Assembly (NCBI GenBank): GCA_035293245.1
Contig: DATDOO010000346.1
Span: forward strand, 1 to 20,486
Source of the DNA: DATDOO01 sp035293245
GTDB taxonomy: Bacteria; Pseudomonadota; Gammaproteobacteria; Methylococcales; Methylococcaceae
Direction of reading: 5' to 3'
DNA length: 20,486 bases
The position numbers were made by a program, and so were the translations under genes. This document shows, in pieces, positions 14,801-20,486 of this stretch. The notes below the pieces were generated by a model. The model saw only the letters and a list, made by a program, of their open reading frames with translations. It did no database searches and was not told the origin of the DNA. Every line of letters starts with the position of its first letter. Position 1 is the first letter of the stretch.

Positions 14801-15990
14801 ACGGCGGCAAATTTCGCATCCCTTTCGCCATGACGCTGGCTGGAGTCTTGTGCCCGGGGGAAAGGGAGGTTTGGGCTGACGCCGAGCCGGAGCCGCTGCT
14901 CGCCAATCTGCACGTGTTCCAGCGGGAAGAGGAAATCGCCACTTCCGCTTTGCCGCCGCCCGCAGGAGACCCGGAGCGCGTCGCCATCCCCCTGGACGAC
15001 GACCCGACGCTGGAGATGGCCGTTTTCTCAAGGCGCGGCCCGTCGGCTGCGGAGACTCCGCCGCCGAGAGACCCGCGCCGTCCCGGCAGCCTGGGGCGCA
15101 AGGGTTCGCCCCTCTACGGCTACCAGGCGGACGCCTTTCTCCACGCCGGTTACCGCCAGGACGAACTCAACTGGAACATCGCCGCCCCCAGTGGCTCGCC
15201 CAACGTCCTCTCGGAACTCAAATGGGAAAAGCTGCACATCGCCCAACTCAAGGGCGATTTCAATCTGGTTTCACCGGCCGGCTGGCAACTACAGGGCAGG
15301 GCGGGCTACGGCTGGATTCTGGAAGGCGAAAACCAGGATTCCGACTACCTGGGCGACGGCCGCACCCTGGAATTCTCCCGCTCCAACAACCAGTCGGACC
15401 GGGGCCACGTGTTCGACGCCTCACTCGGCTTCGGTTACCGCCTCGGTTTGGGGGGCGAGTCCGGCAACCCCTGGGTCGGCCTGACGCCGCTGGCCGGATA
15501 CTCCTATCACGAGCAGAGCCTCCGGATGCACGATTTTCGCCAAACTGTGTCGGAATTCGGTTTTCCGGTGCCGGTGGGCACGACCAGCGACGATTTGAAC
15601 AGCCGCTATGAAACTCAGTGGCGCGGTCCGTGGTTGGGTCTGGGGCTGCAGGCATCAGTTTGGGAGCGGATTGACCTGTTCGGCGAGGTCGCCCACCACT
15701 GGGCGGACTACCACGCCCAGGCCAACTGGAACTTGCGGGACGATTTCGAGCATCCCAAGAGCTTCGTGCACGACGCCGACGGCATTGGTGTCACCGCACA
15801 GGCGGGCGTCCGCTACCGCACGGCGACGGGCTGGGCGGTGCAAGTCGTCGCCGACTACCAGCGCTGGCAAACGGAACCGGGAAAAAGCAAGTTTTATCTC
15901 AGCAGTGGCGGCACGCCCAGCGAGCCGTTGAACGAGGTCAACTGGGAATCGTTCGGCGTGGGGTTGGGCGTCGGTTATTCCTTCTGGTAG
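14797..15990 (+). CDS. outer-membrane beta-barrel protein
   Basis: The start overlaps the secretin stop (ATGA). The product is 397 residues with a short export signal (FRIPFAMTLAGVLCPGEREVWA, somewhat polar) and a Pro-rich, charged linker (about 28-105). A barrel of alternating strands then runs to a terminal aromatic (Y-S-F-W), as outer-membrane proteins require for BAM recognition. Conserved-looking blocks are AFLHAGYRQDELNWNIA, NVLSELKWEKLHI, a glycine-rich strand with GYGWILEGENQDSDYLGDGR, and LAGYSYHEQSLRM. I recall this pattern from uncharacterised barrels in metal-reducing and other Gram-negatives (annotated as Protochlamydia-type or omptin-like), not from a protein of known function. 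It lacks transporter or protease motifs I can identify. Its placement at the end of the secretion operon suggests a surface partner, for example a docking site for the exported oxidase. Confidence 0.83.
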   Translation: MNGGKFRIPFAMTLAGVLCPGEREVWADAEPEPLLANLHVFQREEEIATSALPPPAGDPERVAIPLDDDPTLEMAVFSRRGPSAAETPPPRDPRRPGSLGRKGSPLYGYQADAFLHAGYRQDELNWNIAAPSGSPNVLSELKWEKLHIAQLKGDFNLVSPAGWQLQGRAGYGWILEGENQDSDYLGDGRTLEFSRSNNQSDRGHVFDASLGFGYRLGLGGESGNPWVGLTPLAGYSYHEQSLRMHDFRQTVSEFGFPVPVGTTSDDLNSRYETQWRGPWLGLGLQASVWERIDLFGEVAHHWADYHAQANWNLRDDFEHPKSFVHDADGIGVTAQAGVRYRTATGWAVQVVADYQRWQTEPGKSKFYLSSGGTPSEPLNEVNWESFGVGLGVGYSFW

Positions 15991-16036
15991 CGGGCGTCAC
16001 CCCTTCTTCAGGCGGAGCGGAGAAACCCGGCCGCCG

Positions 16037-16852
16037 TCAAAATGCGACTTTCTCGCTGGCCGTGAAGGCCATGTCCTTGTTGTCCATGATTTCCGCCTTC
16101 AGCTCGCCCGGACCTTGGGGGACGAACCAGAAGCGGAAATTGGGATCGGCGCTGATGGAGATGTCGGTTTCCGCGCGCAGCACCGGTTTGCCGTTGAAGG
16201 TGATTTTGACTTGCTTGATGAAGTGCGCGGGCTGCACCAGGCGGCTGATCTGGTCCATCTGCATGCCGGTGATGTTGGGGTGGCTGATGAGCAACTGGGC
16301 CTGTGTCGGCTGACCGGCGGCGGGCTGGCCCTCGAAGCGGAATTTCATCTTGCCCAGCCGTTTCATGATGGCGTCCAGATCGCCGCCGATGGGCGCGGAG
16401 CAGCCGCCGCTGGCCTTGACGTACACCTTGTGCATGGAGAGCTTGCCGTCGCTGGTTTCGGCGATGGCGCGTATCCAGCTGTAAGCATTGACGCGGATGC
16501 GCATGGCGAGATCGGCCTTGCCGCTTTCGGGCGTGAAATGAAACGCACCGGCGAAAGGAACCGGGTTGCTGTCGATCAGGAGGGTAACCGTCTTGATGTA
16601 GCGCGTAGGCGTCTGGGGAATCTTGGCGGCAATCTGGATCGGCGCCAGCGCCGGGTCTTCCGCCCGGTAAGGGGCGGTCAGTTCGATCACAGCGGTCGAC
16701 TCTTCGATGGGTTTGTCGCCGAAATACTGGGGTTTAAGCGTGTTGAGCCAGATGGCCTCGTCCGCTTCCGCCGCGTGGAGTATGGAAGAGGGCAGGAACA
16801 GCCCGAAGGCCAGCAGAATGCCAAAAATACGCGGACAGGCAGGAATTCGCAT
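16037..16852 (-). CDS. SoxYZ-like carrier protein, quinoprotein-associated
   Basis: The start is ATG at 16852, with TTTGGAG upstream, giving a signal peptide (MRIPACPRIFGILLAFGLFL, cleavage after ILHA). A longer frame from 16891 overlaps the upstream gene and is less likely. The product is about 271 residues. The first half is SoxY-like and ends in VKASGGCSAP, which carries the Gly-Gly-Cys of the SoxY swinging arm that holds sulfur intermediates covalently. The second half is SoxZ-like (QLLISHPNITGMQMDQISRL, then VKITFNGKPVLRAETDISIS, ending GELKAEIMDNKDM). In thiosulfate oxidisers these are two proteins; here they are fused. This matches the family known as quinoprotein dehydrogenase-associated SoxYZ-like carrier, found near PQQ-dependent alcohol dehydrogenases in methylotrophs. 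Its biochemical role there is not settled. It is the last gene of its unit, 26 bases after the hydrolase. Confidence 0.88.
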   Translation of the reverse strand: MRIPACPRIFGILLAFGLFLPSSILHAAEADEAIWLNTLKPQYFGDKPIEESTAVIELTAPYRAEDPALAPIQIAAKIPQTPTRYIKTVTLLIDSNPVPFAGAFHFTPESGKADLAMRIRVNAYSWIRAIAETSDGKLSMHKVYVKASGGCSAPIGGDLDAIMKRLGKMKFRFEGQPAAGQPTQAQLLISHPNITGMQMDQISRLVQPAHFIKQVKITFNGKPVLRAETDISISADPNFRFWFVPQGPGELKAEIMDNKDMAFTASEKVAF

Positions 16853-16878
16853 GGTGTGTCTCCAAAGTGTGTACGTTC

Positions 16879-17799
16879 TCACTCTTCCCATTCCAGTTCG
16901 GCAAAAGCGGTGCTCACATTGCGCTGGTGATAGTCGTCGAACAGCGCCCAGCGCGGCCGGGCGGCTTGTCCCACGCGCGCCAGGGCTGTTTCCAGAGTGC
17001 CGCCGCGTTGGATTAGAGCACGGATCTCGTCGCGGAGCATTAGCAAATACTGTTTTTCAGGCTCCAGCGCTCCCGGCCAGTCCTGGCGTACCGCTCCGTG
17101 TCCCGGAATGACCCGTTTGACCGGCCACGTCGCCAGTTCGTTCAAGGTCGCCAGCCAGCCCATCAGGCTGCCGTCCAGCGTCGGCACATGCTCGACGAAC
17201 AGCAGATCGGCCAGCCACAGGGTTTGGGTGTGTTCGTCGTACACGGACAGGTCGTTGTCCGTGTGTGCGCTGCGGTGGGCGGTCAGTTTGATGCGGCGTC
17301 CGCCCAAGTCGAGCATCAGCGTGTCGTCGACCGATAGATCCGGGGGGACGAGAGCGTCCGCCGTCAGGCTCAGCGCCAGGTCGCGGGCGGCGGTCTGCAG
17401 ATAATGCGATCCGCGCAGGGCCAACGAGCGCGCCAGGTTGTGGTGGCCGACGAACTGGATTCCCTTCGACTTGAAGGCCCGGTTGCCGAAAATGTGGTCC
17501 GGATGAACGTGGGTGTTGACGACATAACACACCGGCGTCTTGGTCTTCGCCGCGACGGCGGCCTTCAGCGCCTCGCCTTGGGCCGGATTGCCGCCGCTGT
17601 CGATGACGGCGACGCAACGTTCGCCGACGATGAAGCCGATGTTGGCGATTTCGCCCTGGTTGTGCCGGTCGGGAAAGGCCTGTGCGCCTTGGTGCACGAA
17701 TACGCCCGGCGCGATTTCGCTCACGTCAAAGGGCGGTTCTGCGGCACTGGCCGCCCGAGCCCAGAAAAAAACCAGCAGGATCAACAGGCAGTGCGGCAT
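16879..17799 (-). CDS. SoxH-like quinoprotein relay zinc metallohydrolase
   Basis: A 306-residue exported metallo-beta-lactamase-fold enzyme. It starts at ATG 17799 behind GAGGAA, with a signal peptide (PHCLLILLVFFWARAASAA). The fold opens with ISEIAPGVFVHQG-type text (V-S-E-I-A-P-G-V-F-V-H-Q-G) and NIGFIVGERCVAVIDSGG. The metal motif H97-x-H99-x-D101-H102 (THVHPDH) is intact, with H179 (SAHTDNDL), D198 (LADLLF) and H234 (IPGHG) as the expected remaining ligands. So it should bind two zinc ions and hydrolyse a thioester-like or related substrate. It pairs with the SoxYZ-like carrier gene downstream, as in the 'quinoprotein relay system' of methylotrophs. The true substrate is not known; glyoxalase II-type activity is an alternative. 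It lies 28 bases after the LysR gene. Confidence 0.88.
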   Translation of the reverse strand: MPHCLLILLVFFWARAASAAEPPFDVSEIAPGVFVHQGAQAFPDRHNQGEIANIGFIVGERCVAVIDSGGNPAQGEALKAAVAAKTKTPVCYVVNTHVHPDHIFGNRAFKSKGIQFVGHHNLARSLALRGSHYLQTAARDLALSLTADALVPPDLSVDDTLMLDLGGRRIKLTAHRSAHTDNDLSVYDEHTQTLWLADLLFVEHVPTLDGSLMGWLATLNELATWPVKRVIPGHGAVRQDWPGALEPEKQYLLMLRDEIRALIQRGGTLETALARVGQAARPRWALFDDYHQRNVSTAFAELEWEE

Positions 17800-17827
17800 G
17801 GCGAGTTCCTCTGTTCGGAAAACGTTT

Positions 17828-18724
17828 TCAGGGCTCTTCAGGTTCGGCGCACAAGGCCAGGAAAGCCCGTACGGCCCTCGATTGCAGACGTTCGTCGGGA
17901 GCCAGGATATTCAGCTGCCAGAACAGGCCGTGCGGCGGATTGATGCGCCGCGCGACCAGCCCGGCGTTTTCGTCGTGCAGGGCGCGCGAAGAGGCAAAAC
18001 CGATTCCCAGTCCCGCCCGCACCGACTCCTTGACGCCCGCCACGCCGGTTACCTCGATGCGAACCGGTGCGTGTATTCCCGCCTCGGCCAGGGCGCGCTC
18101 GACCACCTGGCGCGCACCGGAGCCGGGCTCGCGCCAGATGACCTGGTAGCGGGTGAAAACCTCCAGGGGTACGCCATCGGCATATTCGCGCGTGATGGCA
18201 TGATCCTGGCGCGCGATCAGGACGATCTCGTCCACGCGCCACGGCAGCAGGCAACGTCCGGGCAGCAAGGCCTCCCGGTCGACCGGCCCCTCGACGAAGC
18301 CCAGGTCGAGTTCCGGCAAGCGGGCGACGATTTCCTCGGTGTTGCCCGTGGTCATGAATACCTGCAGGCCGGGATAAAGCGTCTGCAGGCGCACCATGTA
18401 GCTGGGCAAATAATAGCTGGCGATGGTCATGGTCGAACCCAGGCGCAACACGCCGGCACTGACCTCGCGGAGGCGGCGCACGTAGTCGCCGGCATCGCGC
18501 AGATCGCGCTCCAGGCGCTCGGCGTATTCTTGCAGTCCCTCGCCTGCGGGCGTCAGGACGATACGATGTCCCTGGCGCTCGTACAGCGCCTCGCCCACGT
18601 CTTCCTGCAATTGTCTGAGTTGTCCGGAGATGGCGGGCTGCCCCAGGTTCAATTGCTCGCCCGTGCGGGTCACGCTTTTCAGGCGGGCGAATACCGCGAA
18701 TGTCAGTAACTGATTGGGATTCAT
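17828..18724 (-). CDS. LysR-family transcriptional regulator
   Basis: A 298-residue regulator. The N-terminal winged helix-turn-helix spans about residues 1-62 (QLLTFAVFARLKSVTRTGEQ, LNLGQPAISGQLRQLQED, then YERQGHRIVLTPAG), which is the classic LysR pattern with Gln-Pro-Ala-Ile-Ser in the recognition helix. Residues about 88-295 form the periplasmic-binding-protein-like effector domain (GVLRLGSTMTIASYYLPSYM, DLGFVEGPVD, VKESVRAGLGIGFASSRAL). The effector is not predictable. Unusually for this family it is not divergent from its neighbour: its ATG follows the epmA TGA with no gap, so it is translated with epmA. The nearest non-housekeeping genes downstream are the metallohydrolase and SoxYZ-like genes, which are natural candidates for its targets. 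Length is normal. Confidence 0.93.
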   Translation of the reverse strand: MNPNQLLTFAVFARLKSVTRTGEQLNLGQPAISGQLRQLQEDVGEALYERQGHRIVLTPAGEGLQEYAERLERDLRDAGDYVRRLREVSAGVLRLGSTMTIASYYLPSYMVRLQTLYPGLQVFMTTGNTEEIVARLPELDLGFVEGPVDREALLPGRCLLPWRVDEIVLIARQDHAITREYADGVPLEVFTRYQVIWREPGSGARQVVERALAEAGIHAPVRIEVTGVAGVKESVRAGLGIGFASSRALHDENAGLVARRINPPHGLFWQLNILAPDERLQSRAVRAFLALCAEPEEP

Positions 18725-19702
18725 TCAGGCGCGCGACCAAGGAAAAGCCAATACATTATCGATGCGTTCCGCGTCCTGCAGAAGCATCAACAGCCGGTCC
18801 AGCCCCAGCGCCACGCCGGCGCATTCCGGCAGACCATGGTGCAACGCGGCCAGAAGGCGTTCGTCCGCTTGGGGCACGGGCATCCCCAGGCGGGAGCGCT
18901 CGGCCCGATCCTGTTCGAAGCGCTGCGCTTGTTCCGCGGCATCGCACAGTTCGTGATAACCGTTTGCCAATTCCACGCCTTTCCAGATCAATTCGACCCG
19001 CTTTACAACGCGTAGGTCTGCCGCGTTGCGTCGCGCCAGGGAAGGCAGGCAGGCAGGAAAATGGTAAACAAAGCACGGGGCGTCCAAGCCCAGACAGGGC
19101 TGAACGATATGGCTGAAGAGGAAGTCGAGCCACAAGGAGATGTCTTCGCCGCACAAATTTTCCGCCTCATGCAAGCCCAAAAGGCGAGTGCGGGCACAGA
19201 AGTCGGCGGGCGTGGCGTTCAAAGGATCGATGGCGGCATAGTGCAGAAACACGTCGCGATAGCTTCTGCGCTCGAACGATCCGGCGGTCCAGCGATTGTC
19301 GCCGGCATGGCTCAGCAGAGCTTCGACGTCGTGCATCAAGGCATCCAGATCGAAGCCGAGCCGGTACCACTCCAGCAGGGTAAATTCAGGATTGTGCAGT
19401 CGTCCCGCTTCGTCGGCGCGGAACGCCTTGCATATCTGGTAGATGGAACCGCTCCCCGCCGCCAATAGCCGCTTCATGGCGAATTCAGGGGAGGTTTGCA
19501 GGTAACGGACTGATGCCGCGGAATCGCAGCCGAAGAAATGCAGATGCGGATCGCAACCGACGCGTCCACAGAGCAAGGGAGTCTCCACTTCGAGCACGCT
19601 TTCCCGGGCGAAATAATCCCTCAGACGGGAAAGCAAAACGGCCCGGGCACGCAGCGCCGGGCCGTCACAGGCGGGAAACCAATCGGAACGGTTACTTGAC
19701 AC
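18725..19702 (-). CDS. epmA: EF-P--(R)-beta-lysine ligase EpmA
   Basis: EpmA is a truncated class II lysyl-tRNA synthetase homologue that attaches beta-lysine to a lysine of elongation factor P. The frame is open from 19837, but the family N-terminus (S-D-W-x-P) requires a start near 19702. GTG there gives MSSNRSDWFPACDGPALRAR and exactly 325 residues, the E. coli length; it overlaps the end of efp by 11 bases. Class II motifs are intact: motif 2 at about 92-115 (CKAFRADEAGRLHNPEFTLL, then EWYR) and motif 3 in the last 30 residues (GVALGLDRLLMLL). There is no anticodon-binding domain, as expected for EpmA and unlike LysS. The adjacent efp supplies its substrate. EpmB, which makes beta-lysine, is not in the window. 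A terminator-shaped hairpin lies within its first 25 codons. Confidence 0.93.
   Translation of the reverse strand: MSSNRSDWFPACDGPALRARAVLLSRLRDYFARESVLEVETPLLCGRVGCDPHLHFFGCDSAASVRYLQTSPEFAMKRLLAAGSGSIYQICKAFRADEAGRLHNPEFTLLEWYRLGFDLDALMHDVEALLSHAGDNRWTAGSFERRSYRDVFLHYAAIDPLNATPADFCARTRLLGLHEAENLCGEDISLWLDFLFSHIVQPCLGLDAPCFVYHFPACLPSLARRNAADLRVVKRVELIWKGVELANGYHELCDAAEQAQRFEQDRAERSRLGMPVPQADERLLAALHHGLPECAGVALGLDRLLMLLQDAERIDNVLAFPWSRA
19631..19665 (-). terminator. terminator-like hairpin after efp, inside epmA
   Basis: Reading the minus strand, ACGGCCCGG and CCGGGCCGT form a 9-bp stem around a 10-base loop, followed by TTTTGCTTT. It lies 27 bases after the efp stop and 37 bases into epmA. 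As a partial terminator it would make efp message more abundant than epmA and the genes behind it, which fits the need for much EF-P and little ligase. Confidence 0.55.
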
Positions 19703-20258
19703 GCGATACGTATTCGCCGGTGCGGGTGTCCACCTTGATGACCTCTTCGGTCTGAACGAACAAAGGCACGCGCACCACGGCACCGGTCTCCAGCGTCGCC
19801 GGCTTGCCGCCGCCGCCGGAAGTATCGCCGCGCACACCGGGGTCGGTCTCGACGATCTTCAGTTCCACGAAGTTGGGCGGGGCGACCGACAGCGGCGCAT
19901 CGTTCCACAAGGTGACGATGCACACATCCTGTTCCTTCATCCATTTTTTCGCATCGCCCACCGCATTGCTGTCGGCGGTGTATTGTTCGAAGGTGTCCGG
20001 CACCATGAAATGGCAATATTCGCCGTCGTTATAGAGGTACTGCATTTCCCGGTCGATGACGTCCGCACCCTCCACCGTGTCGCCGGATTTGAACGTGCGC
20101 TCGATCACCCGGCCGGTCTTGAGGTTGCGAATCCTGACGCGATTGAACGCTTGTCCCTTGCCCGGCTTCACGAATTCATTCTCGATGATCGAGCACGGAT
20201 CACCGTCGAGCATGATTTTAAGGCCGCCCTTGAATTCGTTGGTGCTGAAAATCGCCAT
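19692..20258 (-). CDS. efp: translation elongation factor P
   Basis: A 188-residue three-domain EF-P that rescues ribosomes stalled at polyproline stretches. The sequence begins MAIFSTNEFKGGLKIMLDGD and carries the modification loop K-P-G-K34-G-Q-A-F; K34 is the residue that EpmA beta-lysylates. This loop type belongs to gammaproteobacterial EF-P and differs from the Arg32 type that is rhamnosylated by EarP. Domains II and III follow (ERTFKSGDTVEGADVIDREM; TLETGAVVRVPLFVQTEEVI; ending DTRTGEYVSRVK). The ATG at 20258 has AGAGGAT 4 bases upstream. It is the first gene of the minus-strand unit and is divergent from the presumed rRNA operon at the window end. Several proline-rich products are encoded nearby, such as the P-P-P-P-P-L hinge of the PilM-PilN protein, which would depend on EF-P. 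Confidence 0.97.
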   Translation of the reverse strand: MAIFSTNEFKGGLKIMLDGDPCSIIENEFVKPGKGQAFNRVRIRNLKTGRVIERTFKSGDTVEGADVIDREMQYLYNDGEYCHFMVPDTFEQYTADSNAVGDAKKWMKEQDVCIVTLWNDAPLSVAPPNFVELKIVETDPGVRGDTSGGGGKPATLETGAVVRVPLFVQTEEVIKVDTRTGEYVSRVK

Positions 20259-20297
20259 GCAATCCTCTTGAAGTTGATGAGTAAGACAAAAACACTA

Positions 20298-20303
20298 ATT
20301 GTA
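20298..20303 (-). promoter_or_regulatory. candidate -10 element for efp
   Basis: On the minus strand GATACAAT contains TACAAT, close to the TATAAT consensus, 40 bases upstream of the efp ATG. No good -35 hexamer sits 16-18 bases further up; TTCAAC at 21 bases is too far for comfort. The spacer here is markedly AT-rich compared with the window. Confidence 0.35.
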
Positions 20304-20347
20304 TCAAAACAATCCCTACTTCCTGTTGAAGAGGGCTGCATTTAGTC

Positions 20348-20375
20348 TTGACACTCTACCTAAGTCCTGTAGAAT
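20348..20375 (+). promoter_or_regulatory. strong sigma-70 promoter, probably rRNA operon promoter
   Basis: A perfect -35 TTGACA (20348-20353) and TAGAAT (20370-20375) are spaced by 16 bases. The upstream region (20285-20320) is AT-rich with A-runs, as in UP elements of rRNA promoters. It points toward the window end, away from efp. No coding frame of substance follows; the downstream sequence looks like an rRNA leader. Confidence 0.7.
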
Positions 20376-20438
20376 TTCCGGTCTCAACGCCGAGCATTGT
20401 TGGTCTGGACTGGTTGGTCTGGTCTGGGGGTTTTGGCG

Positions 20439-20486
20439 GGTTCTTTAGAAAAGCGGATCAAATAATTTGTGTGGGCGCTTGTGCTT
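20439..20486 (+). other. rRNA operon leader with boxA-like element (16S gene presumed just outside)
   Basis: GGTTCTTTAGAA (20439-20450) resembles the antitermination boxA (TGCTCTTTAACA). After ATCAAATAATTT comes GTGTGGGCGCTTG (20469-20481), nearly the same as the segment that follows boxA in proteobacterial rRNA leaders (in E. coli GTGTGGGCACTCG). The preceding 40 bases are a run of TGGTCTGG-type repeats. Together with the upstream promoter this indicates a 16S rRNA gene starting beyond the window; none of the mature rRNA itself is visible. Confidence 0.65.

Noticed and set aside
12629..15031. Very long minus-strand open frame opposite the secretin gene
   Set aside because: Same reason: it is a composition-driven shadow of the secretin, with no recognisable domain or start signal.
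15991..16036. Bidirectional terminator between the convergent barrel and SoxYZ-like genes
   Set aside because: The 46-base gap has only a weak GGCGG/CCGCC pairing with a long loop and no T-run on either strand.
18756..19154. Alternative frames within epmA
   Set aside because: They overlap the EpmA frame that has intact class II synthetase motifs; they show low-complexity Arg/Pro composition.
1..20486. CRISPR array, tRNA gene, transposase, phage or toxin-antitoxin genes
   Set aside because: No regularly spaced direct repeats, no cloverleaf sequence with CCA end and no transposase motifs were seen on either strand. The mobile-like signals are limited to short palindromic repeats.

Overview
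The window is GC-rich and densely coded, and looks like chromosomal DNA of a gammaproteobacterium, probably a methylotroph or methanotroph of the Methylococcales type. The evidence is the tail of an LptG-like LPS export permease, a gamma-type EF-P with its modifying lysine (K34) beside an EpmA ligase of exactly the E. coli length, and a SoxYZ-like carrier paired with a SoxH-like zinc hydrolase, a pair known mainly from PQQ-alcohol-dehydrogenase methylotrophs. The taxon is inferred from gene content; no search was run.

Region 1 (1-1253): the last 47 codons of lptG, a hairpin-rich spacer, then two small unrecognised genes that abut, preceded by a reasonable sigma-70-type promoter. Region 2 (1254-1524): a spacer with a 135-bp element bounded by a perfect 20-bp inverted repeat.

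Region 3 (about 1525-15990, plus strand) is the main interest: a complete-looking but atypical type II secretion / type IV pilus-like machine. In order: a long pseudopilin; a small exported protein; an intrinsic terminator; a two-domain multicopper oxidase with a signal peptide; two more pseudopilins; a fused PilM-PilN (GspL/MshI-like) protein; a PilO/GspM-like protein; a GspE/PilB ATPase; a GspF/PilC platform protein; a PilP/GspC-like protein; a secretin with an unusual C-terminal extension; and an outer-membrane beta-barrel. Many junctions overlap (ATGA), so the genes are probably translated in coupled fashion. The multicopper oxidase sitting between pseudopilin genes recalls the atypical system of Geobacter sulfurreducens, where the pseudopilin OxpG is needed to export the multicopper protein OmpB. 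The simplest hypothesis is a dedicated secretion machine that places a copper oxidase at the cell surface. Three gaps in this cluster hold REP-like or other strong hairpins.

Region 4 (16037-20258, minus strand): one likely transcription unit read as efp, epmA, a LysR regulator, a SoxH-like metallo-beta-lactamase-fold hydrolase and a SoxYZ-like carrier. A terminator-shaped hairpin lies inside the start of epmA, just after efp. Region 5 (20259-20486): a divergent spacer with the efp start on one strand. On the other strand are a strong promoter and a leader resembling those in front of 16S rRNA (boxA-like and GTGTGGGC elements), so an rRNA operon probably begins just beyond the window.
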